Translations under genes and position numbers: made by a program
Assembly (NCBI RefSeq): GCF_963677725.1
Contig: NZ_OY782507.1
Location: 2,418,001 to 2,482,000 of the forward strand
DNA from: an uncultured Cohaesibacter sp.
GTDB taxonomy: Bacteria > Pseudomonadota > Alphaproteobacteria > Rhizobiales > Cohaesibacteraceae
Reading direction: 5' to 3'
DNA length: 64,000 nucleotides
In this document: positions 1-8,107 of the stretch, one piece after another
How the letters are laid out: each line of letters begins with the position of its first letter
Numbering within the stretch: the first letter of the stretch is position 1
The notes under the pieces: generated by a model
Told to the model about the DNA's origin: nothing
Seen by the model: the letters and a program-made list of their open reading frames with translations, nothing else
Databases searched by the model: none

Positions 1-37
1 CTGAAAAGGCGGTTTATACCGAGCGAAAGCCTGAGCG

Positions 38-715
38 ATGAAAATTCTGGTTGCCGAAGATGATGAGACGATGGCGGAATATGTCCGCAAGGGTCTGCTC
101 GAACAGGGATTTTCGGTCGACTGGGTGAGTGACGGTCGCGAAGCGCTGACCTATTGTCTTTATAACACATGCGACCTTGCGATCATCGACCGGATGATGC
201 CCGGGCTTGACGGGCTTTCGCTGGTCAAGGCGCTGAGGGCCTCCAAAAGCTCGCTGCCGGTGATCTTTTTAACGGCGGTTTCCGATGTTGAAGACAAGGT
301 TGAGGGCCTGATGGCGGGTGGCGATGACTATATCGTCAAACCGTTTCACTTTTCAGAACTGCTCGCGCGCATTCATGCATTGGCGCGGCGCCCGAAGGAA
401 AACAACCACAAGACAGAACTCGTCTGCCACGATCTGACCCTTGACCTTCTCAAACGTGTGGCCGTACGCCAGGGGCAGGTCATCGACCTGCAAAACAAGG
501 AATTTGCTCTGCTTGAACTCCTGATGGAAGCCGAGGGTCGCGTCGTGAGCAGGACCATGATTTTGGAGCAGATCTGGGATTTCTCTTTCGATCCGGGAAC
601 GACCGTTGTGGAAACCCATATCTCGAAGCTGCGCCAGAAGATCGACAAGCCGTTTGATACACCCTTGATCCAGACCGTTCGCAACATGGGATACCGGATC
701 CGTGCGCCTCGCTGA
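38..715 (+). CDS. OmpR/PhoB-family response regulator
   Basis: DNA-binding response regulator of a two-component pair, 225 aa. The receiver domain occupies about residues 1-115, with the acidic pocket E7-D8-D9, phosphoacceptor D51 (IIDRMMPGLDG), T79 and K101 all present. A winged-helix Trans_reg_C domain follows at about 130-223 (KEFALLELLM, VVETHISKLRQKI, TVRNMGYRI). The next gene, a histidine kinase, starts inside its last codons (14-base overlap), so the two are translationally coupled and almost certainly cognate. The ribosome binding site is weak and the promoter lies outside or at the edge of the window. Signal and targets are unknown; the moxR-bat operon downstream is a possible but unproven target. 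Confidence 0.95.
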   Translation: MKILVAEDDETMAEYVRKGLLEQGFSVDWVSDGREALTYCLYNTCDLAIIDRMMPGLDGLSLVKALRASKSSLPVIFLTAVSDVEDKVEGLMAGGDDYIVKPFHFSELLARIHALARRPKENNHKTELVCHDLTLDLLKRVAVRQGQVIDLQNKEFALLELLMEAEGRVVSRTMILEQIWDFSFDPGTTVVETHISKLRQKIDKPFDTPLIQTVRNMGYRIRAPR

Positions 716-2093
716 TCTTCTCACTGGCAGTTCCTTTCGAACCTCCGCCAAGGTTGCCATAGGTGTCCTTGTTCTTGTGTGTCTGGGCGGCACGTTGTTC
801 ATATGGTCGGCCACCGGGGCCCTGCGCGAGGCCACCAAGCAGCAGGCCCTTGAAGAGGCGGTTCTTCTCAGTGACGTTTATTCCTCGGAGGGACGCGCGG
901 GCCTTGTGAGGGCTATCGGAACGCTGAGCAATCTCATCAATGTTCAAGAGCGGGTCTCAACAGTCTTTGATGAAAAGGGCATCAATCTCGCAGGCGCCGA
1001 CCTGGCCATGCCGGATTTCATTGGTGTGCGCGACACCACGCTGCAATCTGTTTCCACTAAAGGAAGTGATGGCCATTTTGTGCTGTCGGTCCAGAAGTTC
1101 ACCGATGCTACGCTTGTAGTCGGTCGAAATCTCAAGGGTGTTGACGAAATGCGCCTTCACATGATTGTGGGCGTTATCGTCATGGCGGTTCTACTCACTT
1201 TCGGGACGCTGGTTCTGGGACTGCTGGCAAGCGGCGAGAGTTTTTCAAAACTCCGCTCGATAGAGGGCGTTCTCGCACGCGTTTCAAAAGGCGAGTCTGA
1301 TGCGCGTGTTCCTGTCGTGGAAAGAAAGGACCAGATTGACCTGATCGCCATCCAGATCAACGCAAACCTTGATGTGCTGTCGCGCCTGTTGGACAGCATG
1401 CGCGCCACAACGACGGCCATTGCCCACGACCTGAAGACCCCGCTTGCCCGTGTCGGGCTTATTTTGAACGATGCTCTGGACACGATCGACACTGGCGGCA
1501 ATCCGCAGCCACAGGTCGAACGGGCGCTTACCGAGACGGGATCACTCAACGAAATCATCGACACCATTCTACGCATTACACGGATCCGCGCAGGCTCGCC
1601 GCGCAAGGATATGCAGATGAACGACCTTGGCGGGCTGGTCGAAAATACGGTCGAATTCTTCGCGCCTCTGGCACAGGAGAACGACCAGACGCTCGATTTT
1701 CTGCCCGACGATGCCGGACACTACAGGCTTCTATGCGACAAGAACATGGTGCAGCAGATGCTGGCCAACCTTGTTGGAAACGCGGTTGTACATGGTGGCC
1801 CCGGCGTTTCGATCCGGGTTCGCCTTTTCGACCGGCCCGAGACAATCGATCTGGTCGTCGAGGACACTGGCGAGGGAATTCCCGACGGGCAACGCCATGA
1901 GGTCTTTGACCTGTTCAAACGGATCGACAGCGCTCGCAGCAAGCCGGGCAGTGGTTTGGGCCTTGCTCTGGTCAAGGCCATCGCCGACCATCACGAGGCT
2001 GTCATTGCGCTTTCAAGCACCGATCCCGGCTCTGCTGATCATCCGGGCCTTAAGGTCACCGTGTCGTTCCCAAAACGCCAAATTCAACAATAA
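702..2093 (+). CDS. HAMP-domain sensor histidine kinase
   Basis: Membrane sensor kinase, 463 aa, GTG start overlapping the response regulator gene. TM helices lie at about residues 19-38 and 153-176, enclosing a periplasmic sensor segment of about 110 aa with no recognisable named domain. A HAMP region follows (about 178-232), then a HisKA dimerisation domain with H242 in AHDLKTPLARV. The HATPase_c domain has N box N360 (LVGNAVVHG), G1 box (VEDTGEGIP, from 386) and G2 box (GSGLGLALV). All catalytic motifs look intact. It should phosphorylate D51 of the upstream regulator. The input signal cannot be read from the sequence. Confidence 0.95.
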   Translation: MRLADLLTGSSFRTSAKVAIGVLVLVCLGGTLFIWSATGALREATKQQALEEAVLLSDVYSSEGRAGLVRAIGTLSNLINVQERVSTVFDEKGINLAGADLAMPDFIGVRDTTLQSVSTKGSDGHFVLSVQKFTDATLVVGRNLKGVDEMRLHMIVGVIVMAVLLTFGTLVLGLLASGESFSKLRSIEGVLARVSKGESDARVPVVERKDQIDLIAIQINANLDVLSRLLDSMRATTTAIAHDLKTPLARVGLILNDALDTIDTGGNPQPQVERALTETGSLNEIIDTILRITRIRAGSPRKDMQMNDLGGLVENTVEFFAPLAQENDQTLDFLPDDAGHYRLLCDKNMVQQMLANLVGNAVVHGGPGVSIRVRLFDRPETIDLVVEDTGEGIPDGQRHEVFDLFKRIDSARSKPGSGLGLALVKAIADHHEAVIALSSTDPGSADHPGLKVTVSFPKRQIQQ

Positions 2094-2383
2094 TTAAAGA
2101 ACGCAGCAAGCTGCCTCAAACTCTGCGCCCTACGTTGTCATTGTTCATTGACCTTTGGAGATGAACAGTGAAGGCGAGAGCCAATCTGGGCCATTGATGC
2201 TGTAAGCTCTACTCTCTCCGCAACAGACGCCCGGATTGCAATGCCAGCCAGCGCGCCACAATAGCGGCGCACGGTCGCATTGTAGCTCCCCCGCAAACGG
2301 CTGTTTTCTCGCTTTCACACACATTTTGAACCTGAAACCGCGGCGCCTTGGCACAAAGCCGGGCCCGATTGCGAGGGACTCTT
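2094..2383. other. Intergenic region upstream of moxR
   Basis: About 290 bases separate the kinase gene from the moxR operon. I see no convincing ORF, hairpin terminator or sigma-54 type element. It presumably holds the promoter of the moxR-bat operon. Confidence 0.5.
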
Positions 2384-3373
2384 ATGACCAGCAATGCAAT
2401 TCAAACCGCAGCCCGCCCCAACAACATGCTTGTCGACGCGCTCCGCGATCAGATGAACAAGCAGATCGTAGGCCAGAAGCAATTTGTCGACCGGCTGCTT
2501 CTCGGCCTTTTCGGCGATGGGCATATTCTGCTCGAAGGCGCACCGGGCCTTGCCAAGACGAAGGCCGTCAATGCTTTGGCGGAACTGATTGAAGGCGAGC
2601 CATGCCGTGTGCAGTTCACCCCGGACTTGCTTCCAAGCGACCTGACAGGCACGGAAATCTACCGCCCTGAAAAAGGCACTTTCGAGTTTCACTCCGGTCC
2701 GTTGTTTCACAACCTGATCCTGGCCGACGAAATCAACCGTGCACCGGCCAAGGTGCAGTCAGCGCTGCTTGAAGCCATGGCCGAGCGTCAGGTGACGGTG
2801 GCTGGCCAAACCTACCGCCTGCCGGAGCTTTTCATGGTGATGGCGACCCAGAACCCGATTGAGCAGGAAGGCACCTATCCCCTGCCCGAAGCCCAGCTCG
2901 ACCGTTTCATGCTGCATGTAAAAATCGACTTCCCGTCTCCTGAAGCCGAGCGCGAAGTGCTGAAAATCGTGCGCGGCGAAGCCATGGCGCAAACCGTGAA
3001 GTCATCCTTCCGCGTCTCGCAGCGGGAAATCTTCGACGCCCGACAGGCGGCGCTTAAAACCCACGTTTCCGATGCGCTCACCGACTATATCATTCAGTTG
3101 ATCCAGGCGACCCGCCATCCGCAAATGTATGGTGACGACCTTGCCCATCAGATTTCCTACGGCGCGTCACCCCGCTCTACGATCGCTTTGGACCGTTGTG
3201 CGCGTGTTCATGCCTGGATGAATGGTGCGGATTTTGCGACCCCGTCTGATGTTCAGGCCGTGCTGCATGACGTGCTGCGTCACCGCATCATCTTGAGCTT
3301 TGAGGCAGAGGCGGAAGGCCGCACGGCAGACGCTTTCATCGATGCCCTGATCGACAGGGTTCCGGTTGCTTGA
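2384..3373 (+). CDS. MoxR-family AAA+ ATPase
   Basis: AAA+ ATPase of the MoxR (APE2220/MoxR proper) type, 329 aa from the ATG preceded by GAGGGA. Walker A is GAPGLAKTKA, Walker B LILADEINRAP, and the sensor region MATQNPIEQEGTYPLPEAQ is the MoxR family signature. MoxR ATPases act as chaperone-like partners of VWA-domain proteins, and here the gene heads an operon with DUF58, DUF4381, two VWA proteins and BatD. The spacing to the next gene is short (23 bases). Likely role: assembly or activation of an envelope protein complex under stress. The substrate is unknown. Confidence 0.95.
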   Translation: MTSNAIQTAARPNNMLVDALRDQMNKQIVGQKQFVDRLLLGLFGDGHILLEGAPGLAKTKAVNALAELIEGEPCRVQFTPDLLPSDLTGTEIYRPEKGTFEFHSGPLFHNLILADEINRAPAKVQSALLEAMAERQVTVAGQTYRLPELFMVMATQNPIEQEGTYPLPEAQLDRFMLHVKIDFPSPEAEREVLKIVRGEAMAQTVKSSFRVSQREIFDARQAALKTHVSDALTDYIIQLIQATRHPQMYGDDLAHQISYGASPRSTIALDRCARVHAWMNGADFATPSDVQAVLHDVLRHRIILSFEAEAEGRTADAFIDALIDRVPVA

Positions 3374-3396
3374 ACTTGAACACACGGGAGACCGTC

Positions 3397-4317
3397 ATGA
3401 CAGACCATGACCTTAAAGGCATTGTCGCGACCCTGCCCGAACTGGTGAGGGTGCGCCCCCAGCGCGGCCTCACCGGCTTTGCGCCGTCCGGCCGTGTCGC
3501 GACCCATCAATGGGGTGTCAACCGATCCGTTTACCGCGGAAGCGGCATGGAATTTGCCGAAAGCCGTCTTTATCAACCCGGCGACGACGTGAAATCCATC
3601 GACTGGCGCGTTACCGCACGAACGGGCCACGCCTATACCAAGCTCTTCCAGGAAGAGCGCGAACGGCCCATCGTCATTCTCACCGACATGCGCGCCATGA
3701 TGCAGTTCGGCACACGAAGCCGTTTCAAGGCCAATCTGGCAGCCGAAGTGGCGGCCATGATGGCCTGGACCGGACACGATGATGGCGACCGTGTCGGCGG
3801 ACTTGTCATGACGCGCGATGGTCTGCGGGACTTCCGTGCTGCAAGAACCCGGCGCTCTGTGCTTGGCCTTCTGGAAGCGCTTTCGGAAGAAACGCGGCTG
3901 GAACGTCCTGTAGGAGATGAGACAACGCTGGCGCATGCGCTGCGCCGTTTGCGTCACCGCAACCGTCCGGGAACGCTGGCCTTTGTGATCAGCGATTTTT
4001 CCGATTTCGACGACGAAGCGGAAAAAGAGCTTCGACATCTGGCCGTCAACGCCCATGTCACCAACATTCAAATCAGCGATCCTTTCGATGCCGCCCTGCC
4101 GCCGCGCGGCGGACGGCTGACTGATGGCGAACATGCCCTCGCCGTCTCCGCACTCGGCGGTCGCAAACTCGAGCGCTACGCGCATGATTTTGAAGCGCGA
4201 CGGGAGCGGCTGGAACTGGTCAGCCGACACCACGGTATGGTCTGCCATTTCCTGCAGACATCCGATGACCCCTCCTGGATTCTTCATCCGCGTCTCAACC
4301 GGAGTATGGCAGCATGA
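3397..4317 (+). CDS. DUF58 domain protein
   Basis: DUF58 protein of 306 aa, the usual second gene of MoxR-Bat operons. The start is the ATG preceded by GGGAGA; an upstream in-frame TTG overlapping the moxR stop is less likely. The family hallmark SRLYQPGDDVKSIDWRVTAR is present at about residues 57-76, followed by a VWA-like fold (IVILTDMRAMM, LAFVISDFSDFDD). No TM segment is apparent, so it is probably cytoplasmic. It overlaps the next gene by four bases (ATGA). Biochemical function of DUF58 is not established; association with the MoxR ATPase is inferred from conserved linkage. Confidence 0.9.
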   Translation: MTDHDLKGIVATLPELVRVRPQRGLTGFAPSGRVATHQWGVNRSVYRGSGMEFAESRLYQPGDDVKSIDWRVTARTGHAYTKLFQEERERPIVILTDMRAMMQFGTRSRFKANLAAEVAAMMAWTGHDDGDRVGGLVMTRDGLRDFRAARTRRSVLGLLEALSEETRLERPVGDETTLAHALRRLRHRNRPGTLAFVISDFSDFDDEAEKELRHLAVNAHVTNIQISDPFDAALPPRGGRLTDGEHALAVSALGGRKLERYAHDFEARRERLELVSRHHGMVCHFLQTSDDPSWILHPRLNRSMAA

Positions 4318-4778
4318 GCACCGAACTCTCTCCTCAGATGCAGGCCCAGCTGGACCAGCTTCGCGATATTCACCTGCCGCAGCCCATTGGCTGGTGGCCG
4401 TTGGCACCTGGCTGGTGGGCCCTCATCGCCCTCGTTTGCTTGGCTATTGTGGCCGCTATCGTGTGGACCTGGATGCGCCGCCGCAGCGCCCGCTTTATCG
4501 CACTTCGCGAACTTGAAGCGATCAATTCGGAGAGGGAAGACGAGTTTCTCACGCAACTCTCCTCGCTGCTTCGCCGTGTTGCCCGCCGCCGCTCTGCCGG
4601 TGCCGATGTTTTAACCGGCGAGGCGTGGAGCGCGTTTCTGATGGAGGGAAAAGATGGGATGAGCCGCGATAGTGCGAGCCTTCTTGCGACCGGCCCCTAC
4701 GGCCCGCCTGCCAACCAGAATTTTGAACCGGAGGCGTTGCGCGCCGAAACCGCCACCTGGATCAGGAGGAACGGATGA
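4314..4778 (+). CDS. DUF4381 membrane protein of the Bat operon
   Basis: Small membrane protein, 154 aa. It begins with a soluble N-terminus containing LRDIHLPQPIGWWPLAPGWW, the family hallmark, followed by one TM helix at about residues 34-54 and a cytoplasmic tail rich in arginine. Genes of this family sit between DUF58 and batA in many proteobacterial MoxR operons. It is coupled at both ends by four-base overlaps. Function unknown; it probably anchors the DUF58/MoxR components at the membrane. Confidence 0.88.
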   Translation: MSTELSPQMQAQLDQLRDIHLPQPIGWWPLAPGWWALIALVCLAIVAAIVWTWMRRRSARFIALRELEAINSEREDEFLTQLSSLLRRVARRRSAGADVLTGEAWSAFLMEGKDGMSRDSASLLATGPYGPPANQNFEPEALRAETATWIRRNG

Positions 4779-5809
4779 TTACCTTTCTCTGGCCTTTGGC
4801 CTTTCTTCTTTTGCCAGTGCCGTTCGTGCTGCGCTATTTCATGAAACCTGCAGACAAGGGCTTGGGCGGTGCGCTCAAAGTGCCGTTCTTTGCAAGCCTG
4901 TCGCGGGATATTGGAGGCCGCTCCGACCGGACGTCAACATCCTGGTGGAAGCTTATTGCCACCACGCTCGTCTGGCTTTTGCTGGTCACGGCTTTGGCCC
5001 GTCCGGCCTATGTTGGTCCGGAAGTGCCGCTGCCCGCTGAAGGTCGCGACATCATGATGGCGATTGACCTTTCCGGCTCCATGGCCGAGCAGGACTTCGC
5101 CGTTGGCGGCAGACCATCTACCCGTCTTGATGTGGTCAAGGATGCAGCCGATGCCTTTATCGAAGGCCGCAAGGGTGACCGCGTTGGTCTGGTGCTCTTT
5201 TCCAACCGCGCCTATCTGCAGGCCCCGCTCACCTTCGACCGAGAGGCAGTCCGCCATCTTCTCAACCAGGCTGAAGTCGGTCTGACCGGTAAGAAAACAG
5301 CCATTGGTGATGCCATTGCGGTGTCCCTGAAGCGCCTGAAAGATCGCCCGGCAGAAGGTCGCGTTCTGGTCCTGCTGACGGATGGTGCCAATAATGAGGG
5401 CCAGATGGACCCGATTCACGCTGCTGAACTGGCCAAGAAACTAGGTATCCGGATCTACACCATTGGTGTCGGCGCTGGCCCCATGGCCGTCAACACACCA
5501 ATGGGCCGCCAGATGATCAATCCGTCAGCCGATCTCGACGAGGGCACCTTGCGCAAGATCGCAGACCTGACAGGCGGCGAATATTTCCGGGCAACCGATG
5601 TGAATGGTCTGGCTCAGGTCTACCGCGCCATCGACAAACTGGAGCCGATTGGTGCCGACCCGGTCCATGTGCGCCCTGAAGTCGCCCTTTATTTCTGGCC
5701 GGCGGGTCTGGCCTTGCTCATTGCAGCCCTTGCCGTGCTGTTCGCAACGGCTCCCGCCCTCATCACGCAAGGCCCCGTCTACAAGGGCCCCGTACACAAG
5801 GAAGCCTGA
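4775..5809 (+). CDS. batA: BatA-like VWA-domain membrane protein
   Basis: 344 aa protein with N-terminal TM segments (about 3-22 and 60-76), a periplasm-facing or cytoplasmic von Willebrand A domain and a C-terminal TM (about 307-327). The MIDAS metal site is intact: D98-L-S100-G-S102 in MAIDLSGSMAEQDF, with the distal VLLTDGANNEGQ loop. This matches BatA of the Bacteroides aerotolerance-type operons. It lies in a tightly packed operon and is followed one base later by a second VWA protein. It probably works as a metal-dependent protein interaction module of a MoxR-assisted envelope complex. The name batA is by family and position. Confidence 0.9.
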   Translation: MITFLWPLAFLLLPVPFVLRYFMKPADKGLGGALKVPFFASLSRDIGGRSDRTSTSWWKLIATTLVWLLLVTALARPAYVGPEVPLPAEGRDIMMAIDLSGSMAEQDFAVGGRPSTRLDVVKDAADAFIEGRKGDRVGLVLFSNRAYLQAPLTFDREAVRHLLNQAEVGLTGKKTAIGDAIAVSLKRLKDRPAEGRVLVLLTDGANNEGQMDPIHAAELAKKLGIRIYTIGVGAGPMAVNTPMGRQMINPSADLDEGTLRKIADLTGGEYFRATDVNGLAQVYRAIDKLEPIGADPVHVRPEVALYFWPAGLALLIAALAVLFATAPALITQGPVYKGPVHKEA

Positions 5810-5810
5810 T

Positions 5811-8093
5811 ATGCACACCGATCTGTTCCACTTCCTGCGCCCGGAATGGTTCTGGGCGCTGATCCCGGCGGGCCTTCTCCTCTGGCTCGTCATTCGGTCC
5901 AGCAAGAGCACCACCGGCGGCAACTGGGGCAAATATGTGGATGCCCATTTGTTGCGGCATCTGGCCATCAGCAATACAACGGCTGCCCGCGCATCGCGCT
6001 TTCTGCCAGCCTTGGCAGCAGCCATGAGCGTTGTTCTGGTGACAGCACTTGCGGGACCAACCTGGCAGAAGGCCGAGGTTCCCTCCTTTACCGGCGGTCA
6101 GCCCGTGGTCGCTGTTCTCAGCTTGGCGCAGTCGATGAATTCAGATGATCTCGCGCCAAGCCGTCTGCGGCGTGCGGTGCACAAGCTGCGCGATATTCTG
6201 GCCCGCACGGAAGGTGATGAGCGCGCATTGGTGATCTATTCCGACATTCCCTTTGTCGCCGCACCGCTGACCAGCGACCAGAAGGTGATTTCGCAAATGA
6301 TCCCGGAACTCTCCACCAACCTGATGCCCGTTCTGGGCAACCGGCCTGATCTTGCCATCTCCGAGGCGGTTTCCGTTCTCGAAAGAGCCGATGCAACGCG
6401 CGGTGAAATCGTTCTGCTTGCCGATAATGCAGGCAATATGGCTGCCACCGAAAAGGCCGCAAGTGAGGCACGCAAAGCCGGTTACACCGTCTCCGTTCTC
6501 GGTGTTGGTACCGAAAAGGGTGCAACCCTGCAAACCGCCAGCGGTCGGGCCATCACAGGTCGCACAGGCGATAAAGTAACAACATCGCTTGATGCCAAAG
6601 GTCTGAGCGTCGTTGCAAAAGCCGGTGGCGGCGACTATTCCGCCGTGACTGCAAACAGTGCCGACCTCGACCGCATTCTGCCGAAGTCTGACCGGATTGA
6701 AGCCGCTGGCAAGACACAGGACTTTCAGGCCGACAGCTGGGTCGATATGGGCTACTGGCTCCTGCTCCTGCCTGTGCTGCTTCTGCCGCTTGCCTTCCGG
6801 CGCGGTCTGGTCTTCAGCATCGGTCTGATTGCCTGCCTGAACTTTGTGCCCGGCATTGCAACCCGGCCCGCCCATGCGGGCACCTGGCAGGACCTTTGGG
6901 CAACGTCAGACCAGCAGGGCAAGGCTGCCTTTGCCTCGGGCGATTATGGCGCGGCATCCGGCAAGTTTGAGACACCCTCCTGGCGCGGCAGTGCCGCCTA
7001 TCGGGCGGGTGACTATAAAGCTGCCGCTCAGGATTTTACCTCAAACGCCTACAATCGCGGCAATGCGCTGGCCAAATCCGGCGAGCTTGAAAAGGCAATT
7101 GGCGCATATGATCAGGCGCTCGCCAGCAATCCGGAAAATGCGGATGCAAAATACAACCGCGATCTGGTGCAGAAGATGCTCGACGAGCAGAAAAAGCAGC
7201 AGGAACAGGAGAAAAAACAGCAGCAGCAGCAACAGCAACAACAGCAGTCTGGCCAAAACGACAAGAAGGATCAGCAGCAGCAAGCAGGTGGTTCAGACCA
7301 AAAGGACCAACAGCAGCAGTCTGGTGGCGATGGCCAAAAGCAGGACCAGCAGCAATCTCAAGGCCAATCCGGCCAGCAGGATCAGAAAGATCAGCAGTCC
7401 GGTTCCAAGGGCCAGCAGCAACAGCAGCAACAAAATGCGGGTGGCCAGCAGGATCAGCAACAGCAGGCCTCTGAGGGGTCGCAGCAGCAGAATGGTGATC
7501 AATCTGGCGATCAGCAGAAGCAGGACAGCGGTTCGCAAAAGGATGCTGGTCAGCAAAATGCATCCAAGGGCAATCAAGCTCAGGACCAGCAATCGGCTGA
7601 GGCTTCAAAGGCTGGCGAAGAGAAGAGTGCTCAACAAAAGGCTGAGGATCAAAAGGCCGGCGCTGGCGAAGAGCAGAAGCAGGAAGCCGCTGCATCCAAG
7701 CCCCAGAGCCAGAAAGGCGGTGCTAAGCAGGCTCAGGACCAGACGGGTCAGCAAGAACAGGCTGGCGAGCAGGATCAAGCCGGTTCCGATGGGCTTGCCC
7801 AAGAGGACCGCGCGGCTCAAGAAGCTGCCAAGGCCCGTCAGCAGGCAAGCGCTTCGCAAAACGGTCGCGAAGACGAAGGCCAAGAGAATCCTCTGTCGAA
7901 AATGCTTTCCAGTGTGCTGGGCGGCAACGGCGATGACGCGAAAGGCGAACAGGTCGAGGCCGACATTCCCGGAGCTCCGGTGGTCGATCAGGCCGTCGAG
8001 CAGCAGCTTCGCAAAGTGCCCGACGACCCGTCCGGCCTGCTGCGCGCCCGCATCCGTCAACATTACGCCGAGCTTCGCGCTGGCACCAACTGA
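5811..8093 (+). CDS. BatB/BatC-like VWA-TPR protein with long Gln-rich tail
   Basis: 760 aa from the ATG one base after the batA stop; a longer in-frame start inside batA is unlikely. Layout: TM segments at about 12-28 and 66-82, a VWA domain about 97-290, two hydrophobic segments about 314-348, a TPR-like region about 365-455 (KAAFASGDYGAA, NRGNALAKSGELEKAI), then a low-complexity Gln/Lys/Asp/Gly tail about 458-690 and a conserved end (EQQLRKVPDDPSGLLRARI) typical of BatB-TPR fusions. The VWA MIDAS motif is degenerate: AVLSLAQSM where DxSxS is expected, so metal binding is probably lost, in contrast to BatA. It thus fuses the roles of BatB and BatC. Confidence 0.88.
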   Translation: MHTDLFHFLRPEWFWALIPAGLLLWLVIRSSKSTTGGNWGKYVDAHLLRHLAISNTTAARASRFLPALAAAMSVVLVTALAGPTWQKAEVPSFTGGQPVVAVLSLAQSMNSDDLAPSRLRRAVHKLRDILARTEGDERALVIYSDIPFVAAPLTSDQKVISQMIPELSTNLMPVLGNRPDLAISEAVSVLERADATRGEIVLLADNAGNMAATEKAASEARKAGYTVSVLGVGTEKGATLQTASGRAITGRTGDKVTTSLDAKGLSVVAKAGGGDYSAVTANSADLDRILPKSDRIEAAGKTQDFQADSWVDMGYWLLLLPVLLLPLAFRRGLVFSIGLIACLNFVPGIATRPAHAGTWQDLWATSDQQGKAAFASGDYGAASGKFETPSWRGSAAYRAGDYKAAAQDFTSNAYNRGNALAKSGELEKAIGAYDQALASNPENADAKYNRDLVQKMLDEQKKQQEQEKKQQQQQQQQQQSGQNDKKDQQQQAGGSDQKDQQQQSGGDGQKQDQQQSQGQSGQQDQKDQQSGSKGQQQQQQQNAGGQQDQQQQASEGSQQQNGDQSGDQQKQDSGSQKDAGQQNASKGNQAQDQQSAEASKAGEEKSAQQKAEDQKAGAGEEQKQEAAASKPQSQKGGAKQAQDQTGQQEQAGEQDQAGSDGLAQEDRAAQEAAKARQQASASQNGREDEGQENPLSKMLSSVLGGNGDDAKGEQVEADIPGAPVVDQAVEQQLRKVPDDPSGLLRARIRQHYAELRAGTN

Positions 8094-8107
8094 AAGGAAA
8101 CAGGACC

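Noticed and set aside
7036-7695. Long minus-strand open frames opposite the Gln-rich tail (Leu-rich or Pro/Ala-rich proteins)
   Set aside because: They are shadows of CAG/CAA repeats read in reverse; no ribosome sites and no family match.
7190-7870. CAG/CAA microsatellite as an independent repeat element
   Set aside because: The repeats are in frame and interrupted by Asp/Lys/Gly codons; they are explained by the coding of a low-complexity tail.
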